Positions 23,881 to 31,782 of a stretch of DNA of 64,000 bases are shown here, in pieces. The notes beneath the pieces are model-generated. The model had not been told where the DNA came from, did no database searches, and worked only from the letters and a program-made list of their open reading frames with translations. The position numbers and the translations under genes are program-made. The stretch spans positions 106,802 through 170,801 of IMG/VR virus record IMGVR_UViG_3300030060_007423; one strand, given 5' to 3'. Position 1 is the stretch's first letter; each line of letters starts with the position of its first letter. Origin of the DNA: a virus.

Positions 23881-23907
23881 TTCCCAAATATTCTAGTTAT
23901 ATTTATA
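23881..23907 (+). promoter_or_regulatory. TTTCCCAA-type phage promoter element
   Basis: TTCCCAAATATTCTA then GTTATATTTATA, with GTTAATAACTTT ~50 bases upstream at 23829. A TAATACT-type leader precedes the next ATG. Confidence 0.65.
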
Positions 23908-23945
23908 TATAAATAAATAACTAATACTAATTAAAAAATAACACT

Positions 23946-24473
23946 ATGCCTAGAACTAAAAAGCCTAATGAAGTAATTTACGGAATTGAAATTACTAAAC
24001 CTCATTCATCAGAAATGTATTCTCACAACCACATGGTTGCTGACGAAATGAAAGCCAATATTCTCAACAAATGGAATGCTTTGATATATGGAATTGACCC
24101 TGAAACGGATTGGGAAGATTTTGCAGATAATGAAAGTACTGTTGAGCTTCAAAAATTAGTTTGCTTTTCTGGCTATGGTAGCGGTTATACTTTAGGTGAT
24201 GTAGATAAAGAGTTTAGAAATGAACTGGAGAATATGCAGAACTATGCTATTCACGAAGAATACTCTTACGGTTGTTTTTCAGGACTTCTACCTAGAACTA
24301 GTTTTATGATGGTTGGTCACGGTTGGTCAAAGCATGACTACCACAATAAAGGAGCGGAATCTAATCTTTCTCCTCATGCACCTGTTCCATGTTCAAAAGA
24401 ATTGGATATTGAAATGGCAACTGAATCTGAAAACTTTGAATTTTTAACTGGCGAAGCCTTAATAAACCACTAG
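23946..24473 (+). CDS. Hypothetical protein
   Basis: 175 residues, acidic, with clustered His/Cys (HGWSKHDYH, HAPVPC) but no canonical metal motif. It is the first gene of a new promoter unit. Function unknown. Confidence 0.6.
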   Translation: MPRTKKPNEVIYGIEITKPHSSEMYSHNHMVADEMKANILNKWNALIYGIDPETDWEDFADNESTVELQKLVCFSGYGSGYTLGDVDKEFRNELENMQNYAIHEEYSYGCFSGLLPRTSFMMVGHGWSKHDYHNKGAESNLSPHAPVPCSKELDIEMATESENFEFLTGEALINH

Positions 24474-24478
24474 GAGAT

Positions 24479-25141
24479 ATGAATGAAACACCGTTTACAA
24501 AAACACTACAGAGAATAACAGAAGCTGAAGAACATTATGGAGAATGGATTGCTCCAAACTTACAGGCAGATGGTTGGACAGGTACATATAGTCTTGCAGT
24601 TGACCAAATATCAAAAGACATACCTCAAACTAAAAATGGTTGGAATTGGTCAAATATACTTGCAGATAGTAAAGGTCGTGGTGTAGAGTTGGCAATAAAG
24701 GTTAAAGAAGATGGTTGGGGTAAATGGGAATACCATCCACATGTTGAGAGTGTAAAGTATTATATTGCCAAGTTAAAACAAAAAGGTATAAAGGTTTATG
24801 ACTGGCAAATCATTAATGATAGCTGGGCCGTAAATGCATTAGAACGTTTAGGGCTTGAAGAAGTAACAAGGTGGTGTCAAGAAAAGGGTGGTACTCTCAG
24901 GTTCAAAGACCCTCACATGGTAAACTATAAAACCTATTACACATTTCATATAAGAACTGGCTATGTTCGTAGAACACAACATGGACCTAATCCTTGGGGT
25001 AGTGGAAAACGGTGGACATGTTATCAAATTGCTGGTACTAACAGAAAAAAGATATATAATAACTTTCCAAGAATGGTTCACAAAGCTTTAAGGTCTATTG
25101 AAAGATACCAACAAAATAACTGGGATACATTAGATATATAA
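24479..25141 (+). CDS. Hypothetical Trp-rich protein
   Basis: 220 residues, unusually rich in Trp and Tyr. It is probably a compact enzyme or binding domain, but no catalytic motif or family was recognised. It begins 5 bases after the preceding stop, with AGGAGAT as ribosome site. Confidence 0.6.
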   Translation: MNETPFTKTLQRITEAEEHYGEWIAPNLQADGWTGTYSLAVDQISKDIPQTKNGWNWSNILADSKGRGVELAIKVKEDGWGKWEYHPHVESVKYYIAKLKQKGIKVYDWQIINDSWAVNALERLGLEEVTRWCQEKGGTLRFKDPHMVNYKTYYTFHIRTGYVRRTQHGPNPWGSGKRWTCYQIAGTNRKKIYNNFPRMVHKALRSIERYQQNNWDTLDI

Positions 25142-25156
25142 TTAAAAATAATAAAA

Positions 25157-25540
25157 ATGGTAAAAAAGAAAAAGCATAAATTCAAAATAGGCGACAACGT
25201 AACATTCAAGTTCTTTGATGGTGGTACATACACTGGCGTTGTTGACAAGCTTTCATATATGGGAGAGCTTACAGGAAATGTAAACTATCAGTTACCACAA
25301 ATTAGAGTAGCTGTTAAAAATAAAAATGTCAAGTACCCTTACACTTATTATCCCATTAGCGAGCATTATGTACTTAAACGCAATGGAAAGGTTAACCCTA
25401 ATGCAATCAACCTTCCAAGCAAAGATAATAAGCCCAAGAGGAAGGCTAGTAGTAAAATTGCAAAGACTAATAATAAGTCTGAATTGCAACAAGCAATCGA
25501 TAAACAAAAAGAATTCTTAAATCACAATTATGAAAACTAA
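25157..25540 (+). CDS. Hypothetical protein with SH3-like N-terminal barrel
   Basis: FKIGDNVTFKFFDGGTYTGV is typical of a small SH3/KOW-like beta-barrel opening. The C-terminal ~45 residues are Lys-rich and likely disordered, suggesting nucleic-acid contact. The last 11 bases overlap the SET-domain gene. Confidence 0.55.
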   Translation: MVKKKKHKFKIGDNVTFKFFDGGTYTGVVDKLSYMGELTGNVNYQLPQIRVAVKNKNVKYPYTYYPISEHYVLKRNGKVNPNAINLPSKDNKPKRKASSKIAKTNNKSELQQAIDKQKEFLNHNYEN

Positions 25541-25910
25541 ATTAGAAATACATAAAGGTGTACACGTCAAAAAAAGTAAAGGTAGAGGTTGGGGTGTATT
25601 CACTAGTGAAAAAATAAATAAAGGAGATATTGTAGAGGAGTGTATTATTCCCTATGATGTTTTACCTATTGGTTCAACTGCATTACCAAACTATAGATAT
25701 GTTTGGCCAAACCGTACAAATTATACTGCATATTGTATAGCGCTAGGCTTTGGTTGTATATACAATCACAATGAAGAAAGTCCAAATATTGATTGGGACC
25801 TTGACCCTGAAGAAAGAATAATGCGGTTTACAGCAATAAAGGATATTGATGCAGGTGACGAACTAATGTTTGACTATCAATCTCCAGTATTAAACTTTGA
25901 AACTAAATAA
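25530..25910 (+). CDS. SET-domain protein (putative lysine methyltransferase)
   Basis: GRGWGVFTSEKINKGDIVEE is the SET N-terminal G-x-G block. FGCIYNHNEESPN gives the N-H-x-x pseudoknot motif. DAGDELMFDYQ is the final (D/E)-E-L-x-x-D-Y motif holding the catalytic Tyr. The 126 residues correspond to a minimal SET core without pre- or post-SET zinc domains. Such proteins use S-adenosylmethionine to methylate lysines. A host or phage target cannot be inferred from position. A GIY-YIG gene follows. Confidence 0.82.
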   Translation: MKTKLEIHKGVHVKKSKGRGWGVFTSEKINKGDIVEECIIPYDVLPIGSTALPNYRYVWPNRTNYTAYCIALGFGCIYNHNEESPNIDWDLDPEERIMRFTAIKDIDAGDELMFDYQSPVLNFETK

Positions 25911-25911
25911 T

Positions 25912-26421
25912 ATGTCAAAGAAACAAAATTTAATTAAATATATTAATAGTACACATGATGTATTTGAGCTGGGTACTATAGTTGAACAAAAGTCAAGTGA
26001 TAACTTAGATGTTGCATTTGAACAGTTAGATGATACGTATAGTAAAAAGGTATTACTGAATTCATATAATCATATGGGCCAACTAAATTTACCTGCAGCT
26101 ACGCCAGGAGTATATCGTTTATCATATTATGGTGTAGTATTCTATATTGGTTCTAGTACTAAGGATATGTCAAATAGAACAAATAGTCATAAACTGGATA
26201 TTGAAAGAAAAGATAAAAAGTTTAAGTTTGTCTGGGATATTGCAAATGACAAATTAGAGCCAGAAGGTCTAATGGTTGAATATAGACCAACGACTAATTT
26301 TATGGCACCAGCATTTGAACTGTGGTCAATTATTAAACATCAGCCTGCATGCAATAGCTCTGGTACATCTAAAACAGCAGCTGATAAAAAAAATGATGAT
26401 GGGAGTGAAAAAAGTTCGTAA
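25912..26421 (+). CDS. GIY-YIG-type nuclease-like protein
   Basis: PGVYRLSYYGVVFYIGSSTK contains G-V-Y and Y-I-G with typical spacing. NRTNSHK supplies the expected Arg/His region after it. A downstream Glu (FELWSIIKHQP) is a candidate metal ligand. The N-terminal ~60 residues are unassigned and the Ser/Lys tail is probably disordered. It could be a free-standing homing or repair nuclease. The start is one base past the SET gene's stop. Confidence 0.7.
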   Translation: MSKKQNLIKYINSTHDVFELGTIVEQKSSDNLDVAFEQLDDTYSKKVLLNSYNHMGQLNLPAATPGVYRLSYYGVVFYIGSSTKDMSNRTNSHKLDIERKDKKFKFVWDIANDKLEPEGLMVEYRPTTNFMAPAFELWSIIKHQPACNSSGTSKTAADKKNDDGSEKSS

Positions 26422-26522
26422 ACCTAGCTATAATCCCATGAGAAATGGTTATATTGAATAAATCAATAAACAATTGCATTTATCAAATATATTATTTACC
26501 AAACTTATAAAAATTATAAAGT

Positions 26523-27521
26523 ATGATTAATTATGGATACGCTTGTATTAACCTAGAGTTAAGAAAGCAAAAAATTACAACTAATCGTGGAATGATTAGA
26601 AGAACCTTCGACGCAAAGGGTCTACCCTATGTATCTGAAATAGCTATAAAAAATATTACTGACCAATTAAAGATTGTACAATGGAATATCGAAAATGGTA
26701 TTAGTGTATATCGAATGTCAGGTAGTTTATTTCCGTGGATGAGTGAATATGAATTTTCTGAATTACCCGAGTACGATACTATTAAATCTATACTTGCTGA
26801 AACAGGTAAGTTAGCTATGGATAATGGACAAAGACTATCCTTCCACCCTGGACAATTTTGTGTTCTTTGTTCACCTACACCAAAGACTGTTGACAATGCA
26901 ATTATTGAACTGGATAGACATTCACAAATAATGGATATGATGGGATTACCAATATCACCAGCTGCAAAGATTAACATACATGTTGGTGGTGCCTATGGTG
27001 ATAAAGAATCAGCACTTAAACGTTGGTGTAAAAATTTCAAAAGATTAGAACCAAATACTCAGAAACGTTTAGTTGTTGAAAATGACGACAAAGCAAGTAT
27101 GTATTCAGTACAAGATTTATATGAAGGTGTACATAAGGTTATAGGCATACCAATTACATTTGATTATTATCATCATAAGTTCTGCACAGGTGGATTGACA
27201 GAGGAAGAAGCGCTAAAGCTAGCTGCAAGTACCTGGCCAAAAGATATAAGACCATGTACTCATTATTCAGAATCTAGAAGATATGAGCAGAAACTTATGA
27301 TGGAACAAATATGTGAACGTAATGATATTCCATTTAAGGCATTAGAAGAAACGCCAGACGAATGGCCTACATTATCTAATCACCTTAAGGAATTCAAAAA
27401 AACTAAAGAGCAAGCACATTCAGATTATATATTGGAAAAACCAGATTGCTATGGTTTGGACATTGACTGTGTTGTAGAAGCAAAAGCAAAAGAACAATCA
27501 ATTATTAATTTTATTAACTAA
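26523..27521 (+). CDS. uvsE: UV damage endonuclease UvsE/UVDE
   Basis: A TIM-barrel DNA repair enzyme that nicks 5' of UV photoproducts. Clear family blocks are GYACINLELR at the N-terminus, YRMSGSLFPW, SFHPGQFCVL, INIHVGGAYGDKE, VVENDD and FDYYHHKF. These carry the His, Glu and Asp metal ligands of the UVDE family. The length of 332 residues is normal. The 100-base gap upstream is AT-rich without a clear long-form element. It fits a phage exposed to sunlight. Confidence 0.92.
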   Translation: MINYGYACINLELRKQKITTNRGMIRRTFDAKGLPYVSEIAIKNITDQLKIVQWNIENGISVYRMSGSLFPWMSEYEFSELPEYDTIKSILAETGKLAMDNGQRLSFHPGQFCVLCSPTPKTVDNAIIELDRHSQIMDMMGLPISPAAKINIHVGGAYGDKESALKRWCKNFKRLEPNTQKRLVVENDDKASMYSVQDLYEGVHKVIGIPITFDYYHHKFCTGGLTEEEALKLAASTWPKDIRPCTHYSESRRYEQKLMMEQICERNDIPFKALEETPDEWPTLSNHLKEFKKTKEQAHSDYILEKPDCYGLDIDCVVEAKAKEQSIINFIN

Positions 27522-27553
27522 GACCGGCTTGCAGCCCAACTGCTAAATTAAAG

Positions 27554-27868
27554 ATGGCAAGAAATAAATATCGTAGACAGCCTTGGAAAAAACAACAGAA
27601 AACAGTTCATAACCAACACAAACCATTTAATCCTGGTAAGTATGGTAAACTATGGGCATCAATGAATTGGGAGTGCGAATGGGGTAGAACACCTCAAGGA
27701 GATGCACAAGGACCAGTTATTGGTAAATTATGTATTGGAGGACAACAGTTTGAATTAACATGGACAGAATGTAACAGATTAATTGAAACTTTAACCGATG
27801 CAAAACACCAACATAAAGTTGGAACATCAATGGGGTTTGAAAGAGGACACGGAACTTATAGAGGCTAA
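27554..27868 (+). CDS. Hypothetical basic protein
   Basis: 104 residues with a basic N-terminus and a compact C-terminal part (GKLCIGGQQFELTWTECNRL). Similar-looking small proteins occur in marine phages, but no function is known to me. Confidence 0.6.
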   Translation: MARNKYRRQPWKKQQKTVHNQHKPFNPGKYGKLWASMNWECEWGRTPQGDAQGPVIGKLCIGGQQFELTWTECNRLIETLTDAKHQHKVGTSMGFERGHGTYRG

Positions 27869-27879
27869 TATTTATATAA
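27867..27879 (+). promoter_or_regulatory. Short-form ATATTTATA promoter-like element
   Basis: AATATTTATATAAA overlaps the preceding stop and is followed by an AAGGAG ribosome site for the next gene. Confidence 0.4.
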
Positions 27880-27892
27880 AAGGAGAAGCGTT

Positions 27893-28138
27893 ATGGAAAT
27901 TGTATTATCAATATGTTTAGGTTTAACTTTAGGTTTTGTTGGTTCATATTTTTACATGAATAAAAAACTAACAAATATGGAATCTGAATTTGAACAGTTT
28001 AAGTTTGACAAAGCATTTATTGTTAAATGTTTAAGAGATGAATTAAAAAAAGTTCAACCTAAACCAAGAAAGAAGTACTATTCAAAAAATGGCAAAAGCA
28101 AATCAACACGTAAAGAAGGTAACCGAAAGACTGCTTAA
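27893..28138 (+). CDS. Single-pass membrane protein with basic tail
   Basis: An N-terminal helix (VLSICLGLTLGFVGSYFY) anchors an ~60-residue helical, strongly basic C-terminal region. AAGGAG lies nine bases before the ATG. The next gene begins inside its 3' end. Confidence 0.6.
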   Translation: MEIVLSICLGLTLGFVGSYFYMNKKLTNMESEFEQFKFDKAFIVKCLRDELKKVQPKPRKKYYSKNGKSKSTRKEGNRKTA

Positions 28139-28418
28139 TGCGTCTGAACAAATAGACGACTTAAAAAGTGTTGGCGGTAGTGATGGACTATTTAAGGCAA
28201 TTACAAATATGGGTGAAAAGAATCTAGACTATATGGAAAAAATTGAATCAATAGAAAGACTAATGATTACAACAGAAAGTTTAGATTCTGACATTCATAA
28301 AAATGTTATTGTAAGTTCAAAAGAATATTTATTACAGAATGGTACATTAACCAAAAACATGATGTTGAGCTTAAACCAAATATATACATATTATAAAAAC
28401 ATGCGAGGTAATATATGA
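28089..28418 (+). CDS. Hypothetical helical protein
   Basis: 109 residues, all-helical by appearance, no motif. It overlaps the preceding gene by 50 bases and shares ATGA with the next one. Confidence 0.6.
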   Translation: MAKANQHVKKVTERLLNASEQIDDLKSVGGSDGLFKAITNMGEKNLDYMEKIESIERLMITTESLDSDIHKNVIVSSKEYLLQNGTLTKNMMLSLNQIYTYYKNMRGNI

Positions 28419-28606
28419 TGATAATTCCAGAACAATACAAAAATGATTTGGATAAAATATATGAAAGAACTAAAAACTCTAATGAAAAAATGTTAATGGA
28501 ATTCAAAAAGTATTTTATGAATGTTGAACCAAAGGAGTTAAATTCAGACTGGGCATGGGTAGCAACACAATGTTATCATGTATATAAAAATAAATCTGAC
28601 CGCTAG
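28415..28606 (+). CDS. Small hypothetical protein
   Basis: 63 residues, charged and helical, ending in a Trp-rich stretch. A second ATG directly follows the first. Its 3' end touches the start of the tmRNA gene. Confidence 0.55.
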   Translation: MMIIPEQYKNDLDKIYERTKNSNEKMLMEFKKYFMNVEPKELNSDWAWVATQCYHVYKNKSDR

Positions 28607-28825
28607 TACTTATGTCAGCTGCATTCTTGGACCCGGGTTCGAATCCCGGCATCTCCACTAAAACCCATTATGATATGGGGATGACACGGATTTGACAGGA
28701 TGATAAGAGCATAAGGAAGGTCACCGCAACAACTGGCGAACAAGTTGAAATGGCGATGGCAGCGTAGTACGCTCCCTGACCCGAACGGTATAAAAGAGGT
28801 CATGTCGTAAAAACCTCGGAGGATG
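28604..28825 (+). ncRNA. ssrA: Circularly permuted (two-piece) tmRNA
   Basis: The T-arm (CCGGG-TTCGAAT-CCCGG) and acceptor 3' strand CATCTCC plus A lie upstream. The 5' acceptor strand GGGGATG at 28677 lies ~20 bases downstream; the two strands pair over 7 bp with one G-U. After GGGGATG comes GGATTTGACAGG, close to the conserved tmRNA 5' region. The tag frame starts at GCA 28726 and reads ATTGEQVEMAMAA then TAG, with an AA terminus typical of proteolysis tags. GAGGT/ACCTC after the tag fits a pseudoknot helix. AAGA...CATAAG can pair with CTTATG...TCTT upstream as P2. This piece order is that of permuted tmRNAs. It would rescue stalled ribosomes. Confidence 0.87.
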
Positions 28826-28842
28826 GTAGGTAAACTATAATT

Positions 28843-29586
28843 ATGAGCATAGAAACAAAATATTTTTCAATTGACGATTTATATAACGTAGATAACAAAT
28901 CTTCGTTTTGGAAATTTATAGAGGGCGAAGTAAAAGTTGCTTTAAGTAAATCTTCAATGTCAAGTTCAAAAAAAGCAGATGCTCTTAATCTATTTAAGAA
29001 ACAATATATTAAAAAGTTTTTTATAAGACATACTAAATCACCAAGTGATTATAATAAACCTTGGGATTTAGATAAATATGACCTAGAGTCAATTAAAAAT
29101 AATACAGATGGTCAATGGGCACCACCACCTAATGCTGATGACTATAGGTTTGATTTAGAAAATGCTCAATATGTAATTGAAAAATTTATATGGATGCAAA
29201 TACACCCAGATGATAGAAGGGATTTATTTGATAATGATATTGATAAATTTGATGACTGGGTTGTAACATTATCTGAATCACAAATAGATGAAGTTGTACA
29301 AAAAATTCAAAATGGTGAAAGACTAGGTGATCTTGATTATGAAAGTATAAAGGATTCACTATATGAACTTGATGATGGTACAATCAGAGTATTTAAGATA
29401 GACGGATTAATGATTATGTCTTCACTAAATAAAGATTCGCTGGAAACAGCATGCGTAAAAATCTTTATGAAGAAAGGTATAACATTTAAGTATAGAACAA
29501 CTGAAAACTATAAAGGAAAAACTGTACACTCCTATATATTTAGGATTGACGGACGTAATGACAATAAAAATGACAATATGTCATAG
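28843..29586 (+). CDS. Hypothetical acidic protein
   Basis: 247 residues, Asp-rich, no recognised motif. It starts ~20 bases after the tmRNA and could share its transcript. The C-terminus repeats NDNKNDN. Function unknown. Confidence 0.6.
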   Translation: MSIETKYFSIDDLYNVDNKSSFWKFIEGEVKVALSKSSMSSSKKADALNLFKKQYIKKFFIRHTKSPSDYNKPWDLDKYDLESIKNNTDGQWAPPPNADDYRFDLENAQYVIEKFIWMQIHPDDRRDLFDNDIDKFDDWVVTLSESQIDEVVQKIQNGERLGDLDYESIKDSLYELDDGTIRVFKIDGLMIMSSLNKDSLETACVKIFMKKGITFKYRTTENYKGKTVHSYIFRIDGRNDNKNDNMS

Positions 29587-29647
29587 TTACTATAGTTTGC
29601 ACAGTTTTTTCAGTATATTAATTAAAGGTTATATAATGGTTATATTA

Positions 29648-29660
29648 AGTGTACTGAGTA
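29648..29660 (+). repeat. 13-bp inverted repeat, left arm (flanks the Hsp20 gene)
   Basis: AGTGTACTGAGTA is the exact reverse complement of TACTCAGTACACT at 30139-30151. The arms enclose the Hsp20 gene with its ribosome site. A GTTATATAATGGTTATATTAAG-type AT-rich promoter-like stretch directly precedes this arm. Confidence 0.7.
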
Positions 29661-29694
29661 GGCACAAAATTAAAATTATCTAAGGAGATTAATT

Positions 29695-30129
29695 ATGGGA
29701 AATTATTTTTTACATGAGCGGTTGTTTCCAACCGACTTATTTTTCAAAAACTTTTTTGATACACAAACTGAGTTTCAATCGTTTGCAGATGTTAAGCCAC
29801 AATATCCAGTTGATATTATGGTAACAGATTATGCACTAACGTTTGATATTGCATGTGTTGGTTTGGACAAAAAAGATATAACATTAGACGTTACTGATAA
29901 TACCTTACGGGTTATCTATGAAAAACCAAACATTGAATCAAATCCATCTGATGAAGATGCAGGTGAATATATCCATAGAGGTATTACTCGGAAGAGTTTT
30001 AATATGGGTTGGAAAATTGCACCACGGTATGATTTGAGTCAAATAGAAGCAGTTATGAAAAACGGATTGTTAAGTATAACAATTCCATTGTTTGAAGAAG
30101 CAAAACCAAAAACAATTAAAATTAAATAA
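29695..30129 (+). CDS. Hsp20/alpha-crystallin small heat-shock protein
   Basis: Residues ~35-135 form an alpha-crystallin domain: PVDIMVTDYALTFDIACVGL, DITLDVTDNTLRV, then FNMGWKIAPRYDLSQIEAVM and the conserved GLLSITIP near the C-terminus. KTIKIK is the usual I-x-I anchor. An ATP-independent holdase, of the type also carried by cyanophages and other T4-like marine phages. TAAGGAGAT gives a strong ribosome site. It is enclosed by a perfect 13-bp inverted repeat. Confidence 0.9.
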   Translation: MGNYFLHERLFPTDLFFKNFFDTQTEFQSFADVKPQYPVDIMVTDYALTFDIACVGLDKKDITLDVTDNTLRVIYEKPNIESNPSDEDAGEYIHRGITRKSFNMGWKIAPRYDLSQIEAVMKNGLLSITIPLFEEAKPKTIKIK

Positions 30130-30131
30130 AT

Positions 30132-30157
30132 AGTGTTTTACTCAGTACACTTTTTTT
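30132..30157 (+). terminator. Weak terminator hairpin after Hsp20
   Basis: AGTGT and ACACT pair around a ~10-base loop, followed directly by seven T's. The stem is only 5 bp, so efficiency is doubtful. It overlaps the right inverted-repeat arm. Confidence 0.45.
30139..30151 (+). repeat. 13-bp inverted repeat, right arm
   Basis: TACTCAGTACACT, exact reverse complement of 29648-29660. In a transcript crossing both, the 5' and 3' untranslated regions of the Hsp20 message could pair. Confidence 0.7.
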
Positions 30158-30160
30158 ATT

Positions 30161-30394
30161 ATGAACTATAGAATATTCAAACATAATAACAAGTTATATA
30201 AGGTATTAAGAGAAATACCACAAAGCAATTGTGACCCACGACTATATGGTATCAATTCAAATGATTTTATGAAGGTATTACATGTTTGGAAGGAATGGTG
30301 TTTAGCAGACCATGTATTACGAACTGCTAAAGGGGAAGAAATAGTATTTTTACTATGTGAAACAATACAAGAAGCTGAAATAATATCAGAATAA
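30161..30394 (+). CDS. Small hypothetical protein
   Basis: 77 residues, no recognised motif. It begins ten bases after the hairpin and T-run. Confidence 0.55.
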   Translation: MNYRIFKHNNKLYKVLREIPQSNCDPRLYGINSNDFMKVLHVWKEWCLADHVLRTAKGEEIVFLLCETIQEAEIISE

Positions 30395-30407
30395 ATTGTA
30401 TTGTTTT

Positions 30408-30419
30408 TATATTTATTAA
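30408..30419 (+). promoter_or_regulatory. Short-form TATATTTATTAA promoter-like element
   Basis: TTTTATATTTATTAAATAAAGGAG: the core and an AAGGAG ribosome site lie just ahead of the 59-residue gene. Confidence 0.4.
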
Positions 30420-30434
30420 ATAAAGGAGAAAGTT

Positions 30435-30614
30435 ATGAGATATAAGCAGAAAGTATCTGAAAATCTTGACAAGGCAACGCAAACCATGTCAACAGCAATT
30501 AAGGCATTAAATAATAATAGTGTAACGAGGGAAGAGGCATTGAGAGTATTAAAACAATGTCAACACAATATATTGGAGGCAAGCAAATTTGTATCATTAG
30601 AGAATGAAGGCTAG
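30435..30614 (+). CDS. 59-residue helical protein
   Basis: MRYKQKVSENLDKATQTMST begins an all-helical product; VTREEALRVLKQCQ resembles a helix-loop-helix. AAGGAGAAAGTT precedes the ATG. Its last 11 bases overlap the next gene. Conserved-looking but unassigned. Confidence 0.6.
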   Translation: MRYKQKVSENLDKATQTMSTAIKALNNNSVTREEALRVLKQCQHNILEASKFVSLENEG

Positions 30615-31782
30615 AATATTTCCATTTATTATTGCATTGGCTGCTTTGGCAGTGTCAGGCTCAGCGGCGTTTTACTCAGTCTTTGGATTGAGTAAATTGT
30701 TTGCAGGTGCTAGTACACAAGTTATAATAATGGCTGGTAGTCTTGAATTTGCCAAACTAGTTTGTGCTTCACTATTATATCAATATTGGGGTATTATAAA
30801 TAAGTGGTTACGATTTTACTTATCTGTAGCAGTATTTGTTTTAATGGTTATAACTAGTGGTGGTATTTACGGATTCTTATCAGGAGCATACCAAGAAACG
30901 GCAACCAAGTCAGAATTCCTAGATAAGTCATTAGCTGTATTGCAAACTAAACAGGAAAGGTTTGAAGAACAAAAGACAGACCTTACTCTAGAAAAGACAC
31001 AACTAAATACAACCATTTCTGATTTAAGAACATCATTATCAAATCCAACATCAGTATCATATTGGGATGAAAATTCTCAATCAGTAATTACAACAACATC
31101 TAGTTCTACTAGGAGAGCATTACAATCAGAATTAAAAACCACAATTGAAGATAGAGATAATATAAATCTAAAATTGGAAGCTGTAATGGATTCAGTAATG
31201 AGAATTGATACAGAACTATTAGATTTAGAAATTGGTAATGAAGAACAAAGAGAACTAGGACCACTTAAATACCTATCAGAAACTACAGGGAAAGAAATGG
31301 GACAAGTTGTTAATTGGTTTCTACTTTTAATAATATTTGTATTTGACCCATTAGCAATTGCAATGGTTGTTGCAGCTAACTTTGCATTTGCACAAGTAAA
31401 AAAACCTAAACTAGTAGAAGATGACGGTGATGAGGTTGTTGAGGTTGAACCAACACTATTCAAAGATGAAGTTGTATGTGATAAACCACCAGGGTTAGAA
31501 TATGATACACCATATACGTTAGATGAAATAAAAGAAAAGTGGGAAGCAGCAGAAAAGGAAGAAGTTCAGAAAGAAGAAACTGTTGAAATACCTGTTAGTG
31601 AAATAAAGAGATGGCGTGAAGATGGTACTGATAACCTTTATGGTGAAGACACAATATCAGACAAGAGACTAATAGAACTATCTCATGCAAACGATATAGA
31701 CACTGATGAAATTATCAGATTATTAAATGAAGGCGAAAGAGCCACAGTTATAAATTTATTAAAACAAAAAGGACGGTTATGA
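30604..31782 (+). CDS. Multi-pass coiled-coil membrane protein
   Basis: Three transmembrane helices lie in the first ~95 residues (FPFIIALAALAVSGSAAFY; IIMAGSLEFAKLVCASLLY; FYLSVAVFVLMVITSGGIYG). A ~130-residue coiled coil follows, then a fourth helix (FLLLIIFVFDPLAIAMVVAA) and a ~130-residue acidic cytosolic tail. Proteins with this start are familiar from marine phages but have no known role. The size and coiled coil suggest an inner-membrane scaffold or sensor. Confidence 0.7.
   Translation: MKARIFPFIIALAALAVSGSAAFYSVFGLSKLFAGASTQVIIMAGSLEFAKLVCASLLYQYWGIINKWLRFYLSVAVFVLMVITSGGIYGFLSGAYQETATKSEFLDKSLAVLQTKQERFEEQKTDLTLEKTQLNTTISDLRTSLSNPTSVSYWDENSQSVITTTSSSTRRALQSELKTTIEDRDNINLKLEAVMDSVMRIDTELLDLEIGNEEQRELGPLKYLSETTGKEMGQVVNWFLLLIIFVFDPLAIAMVVAANFAFAQVKKPKLVEDDGDEVVEVEPTLFKDEVVCDKPPGLEYDTPYTLDEIKEKWEAAEKEEVQKEETVEIPVSEIKRWREDGTDNLYGEDTISDKRLIELSHANDIDTDEIIRLLNEGERATVINLLKQKGRL

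Noticed and set aside
26276-26461. Plus-strand frame inside the GIY-YIG gene
   Set aside because: Almost wholly inside a recognised gene in another frame, with unlikely composition.
28620-28660. T-arm and acceptor taken as an ordinary tRNA 3' half
   Set aside because: There are no D-arm or anticodon arm upstream; the acceptor pairs with GGGGATG downstream, as in a permuted tmRNA.
28615-28803. Minus-strand frame across the tmRNA
   Set aside because: It lies opposite the conserved tmRNA arms (T-arm and acceptor); the RNA explains the sequence.
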